Positions 62,940 through 64,000 of a DNA stretch of 64,000 nucleotides are shown here, in pieces. The position numbers were made by a program, and so were the translations under genes. The DNA comes from Endobugula sp047636495 (GTDB lineage: Bacteria; Pseudomonadota; Gammaproteobacteria; Pseudomonadales; Cellvibrionaceae), in NCBI GenBank assembly GCA_047636495.1, contig JBLILH010000001.1:169956-233955 (forward strand). The letters run 5' to 3'. Numbering within the stretch: position 1 is the stretch's first letter; every line of letters starts with the position of its first letter. The notes beneath the pieces are model-generated. The model worked only from the letters and a program-made list of their open reading frames with translations, was not told the DNA's origin and ran no database searches.

Positions 62940-63716
62940 ATGAAAAAATTATATGTAGTAGGAACAGGCCCTGGTGCTAGAGATCTGGTTGCGCCTAAAG
63001 CCATGGCCGCTATTGGTGCGAGTGAAGAGTTAGTCGCTTATGGCTTGTATTTAGATTTGTTGGGTGATGTGTGCGACGATAAAAATCACCACGATTTACC
63101 TTTGGGTGAAGAAATTGGTCGTGCCCGACTCGCCTTAGATTTAGCCGCGTCAGGCAAAACAACCGCATTGATTTCTAGTGGCGATATTGGTATTTATGCC
63201 ATGGCGACGTTGGTCTTTGAATTGCTCGACCAACAACTGCAAGGCAAAGAAGACCACCCTGAATGGCTAACGATTGATATAGAAGTGGTTGCAGGAATTT
63301 CTGCCATGCAGGCGGCCGCTAGTCGTGTAGGCGCTATGCTAGGACATGACTTCTGTACTATCTCATTGTCAGACTTGTTAACCCCGTGGGAAACTATTGA
63401 AAAGCGTTTGCATAGTGCCGGACAAGGCGATTTTGTTGTGTCTTTTTATAATCCACGCTCCAAAAAACGGGATTGGCAAATCAATACCGCCAGAGATGTT
63501 TTGCTACAATATCGCCCGGCATCAACACCGGTTGTATTAGGTCGCCAGCTTACACGAGATGAAGAATCTATCACGATCACCACCTTAGATAAACTAGACG
63601 CAAAAGACGTGGATATGTTTACGCTTGTTTCAGTGGGGAATAGTGAAACACGACATATTCAATATGAGGATAAACAGTGGGTGTATACCCCGCGAGGCTA
63701 TAGTAAAAAGCTGTAA
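62940..63716 (+). CDS. cbiH: cobalt-precorrin-3B C17-methyltransferase
   Basis: 258 residues. KLYVVGTGPGARDLVAPKAM, LISSGDIGIYAMATLVFELL, VVAGISAMQAAASRVGAMLG, CTISLSDLLTPWETIEKRL and FVVSFYNPRSKKRDWQI are CbiH/CobJ blocks. It methylates C-17 with ring contraction. TAGAGATAAG precedes the ATG. The C-terminus, GYSKKL, is followed by tandem duplicates of its own last codons. Confidence 0.95.
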   Translation: MKKLYVVGTGPGARDLVAPKAMAAIGASEELVAYGLYLDLLGDVCDDKNHHDLPLGEEIGRARLALDLAASGKTTALISSGDIGIYAMATLVFELLDQQLQGKEDHPEWLTIDIEVVAGISAMQAAASRVGAMLGHDFCTISLSDLLTPWETIEKRLHSAGQGDFVVSFYNPRSKKRDWQINTARDVLLQYRPASTPVVLGRQLTRDEESITITTLDKLDAKDVDMFTLVSVGNSETRHIQYEDKQWVYTPRGYSKKL

Positions 63717-63774
63717 AGAAAAGCTGTAAAGAAAAGCCATATGTAAAAGCCATATGTAAAAGCTATATGTAAAA
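63702..63774. repeat. two small 13-bp tandem repeats after cbiH
   Basis: AAAAGCTGTAAAG occurs twice in a row, covering the last Lys-Leu-stop of cbiH, followed by GCCATATGTAAAA twice and GCTATATGTAAAA once. Both arrays have a 13-bp period and share the TGTAAA core. Confidence 0.85.
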
Positions 63775-63775
63775 G

Positions 63776-63875
63776 TTCTGTCATTCCGGAAAGCGTTTTT
63801 TGCTTATCCGGAATCTATAGTGATGAATACTAATTAGATGCCGGATCAAGTCCGGTATGACGGTAGAAATAATAG
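63776..63875. repeat. REP-like unit 4 downstream of cbiH
   Basis: CTGTCATTCCGGAAAGCG, TTTTTTGCTTATCCGGAATC, then ATGCCGGATCAAGTCCGGTA and TGACGG. The two arms form an imperfect large palindrome, as in the other three copies. The family's CTGTCCCGTTAACTT end is not visible on the left. Confidence 0.75.
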
Positions 63876-64000
63876 TCCGGTATGACGGTAGAAATAATAG
63901 TCCGGTATGACGGTAGAAATAATAGTCCGGTATGACGGTAGAAATAATAGTCCGGTATGACGGTAGAAATAATAGTCCGGTATGACGGTAGAAATAATAG
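63851..64000. repeat. 25-bp tandem repeat array at the window end
   Basis: TCCGGTATGACGGTAGAAAT plus AATAG is repeated six times without change (63851-63875, then each 25 bp to 64000) and runs past the window. The unit starts as the right arm of REP-like unit 4. Identity between copies implies recent expansion. Confidence 0.97.

Noticed and set aside
63851..64000. Possible CRISPR array at the window end
   Set aside because: The units are contiguous 25-bp repeats with no unique spacers, and they derive from a REP arm; no cas genes are present.

Overview
The window looks like a chromosomal segment of a marine-type gammaproteobacterium with moderate GC and many decaying genes. Three kinds of gene order support this. 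The block tolC <-> nudF-yqiB-cpdA-yqiA-parE has the same order and orientation as in E. coli. The series glnE-ilvE followed by lipopolysaccharide core genes and msbA-waaA resembles Pseudomonas-like genomes. The metabolic genes (argA, argE, ppsR/ppsA, rimK, ndh) are typical of that class. I cannot name a species; a Cellvibrionales/Pseudomonadales-like lineage is an inference.

Layout. (1) 1-3.8 kb: an intact CbbR-like LysR regulator stands divergent to a dead gene set: glutamate mutase small subunit, methylaspartate ammonia-lyase, a class III CoA-transferase and a CitE-like lyase. All four carry stops, frameshifts or deletions. Together they are the signature of the methylaspartate/mesaconate route. 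(2) 3.8-22.4 kb: housekeeping genes, including arginine biosynthesis, a GspE/PilB ATPase, O-acetylhomoserine sulfhydrylase, PEP synthase and its regulator, NADH dehydrogenase, rimK with a broken aspartoacylase, glnE and ilvE. (3) 22.4-33 kb: a lipopolysaccharide/outer-core locus with a methyltransferase, an O-antigen ligase-like protein, three glycosyltransferases, one unknown protein, msbA and waaA. (4) 33-37.9 kb: a scrambled region with pieces of a TPR/GT41-type gene, a metC fragment, transposase remnants, an ISL3-like element with recognisable terminal inverted repeats, and one intact pair (periplasmic binding protein plus chemoreceptor). It is bracketed by a ~160-bp direct repeat. (5) 37.8-47.9 kb: avtA, a DUF2007 protein, an EamA transporter, then the tolC-parE block with a stop-interrupted DUF805 gene inside it. 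(6) 48-64 kb: a cobalt uptake and anaerobic-type cobalamin cluster: cbiX, unknown ORF, cobalamin riboswitch, cbtB, cbtA, ChlI/ChlD-like chelatase, cobO, cbiA, NiCoT-like permease, cbiD, cbiJ, cbiC, cbiET, cbiL, cbiG, cbiH. cbiF, cbiB, cbiP, the nucleotide-loop genes and cobN are not seen here.

The most unusual structure is in the cobalamin cluster. Most large gaps between its genes are filled by one family of repeat elements: ends resembling CATTGCTGTCCCGTTAACTT, with an internal REP-like palindrome. One copy has a perfect 9-bp direct duplication, ATGACTACT, at both edges. These nine bases are also the first three codons of cbiL, so the element appears to have landed on the cbiL start codon and rebuilt it by target-site duplication. 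Several proteins of the cluster also carry short in-frame tandem repeats and histidine-rich tracts, and the window ends inside an array of 25-bp tandem repeats. The glutamate mutase remnant belongs to a B12-dependent enzyme family, so a B12 user has been lost here while the B12 synthesis genes remain open.
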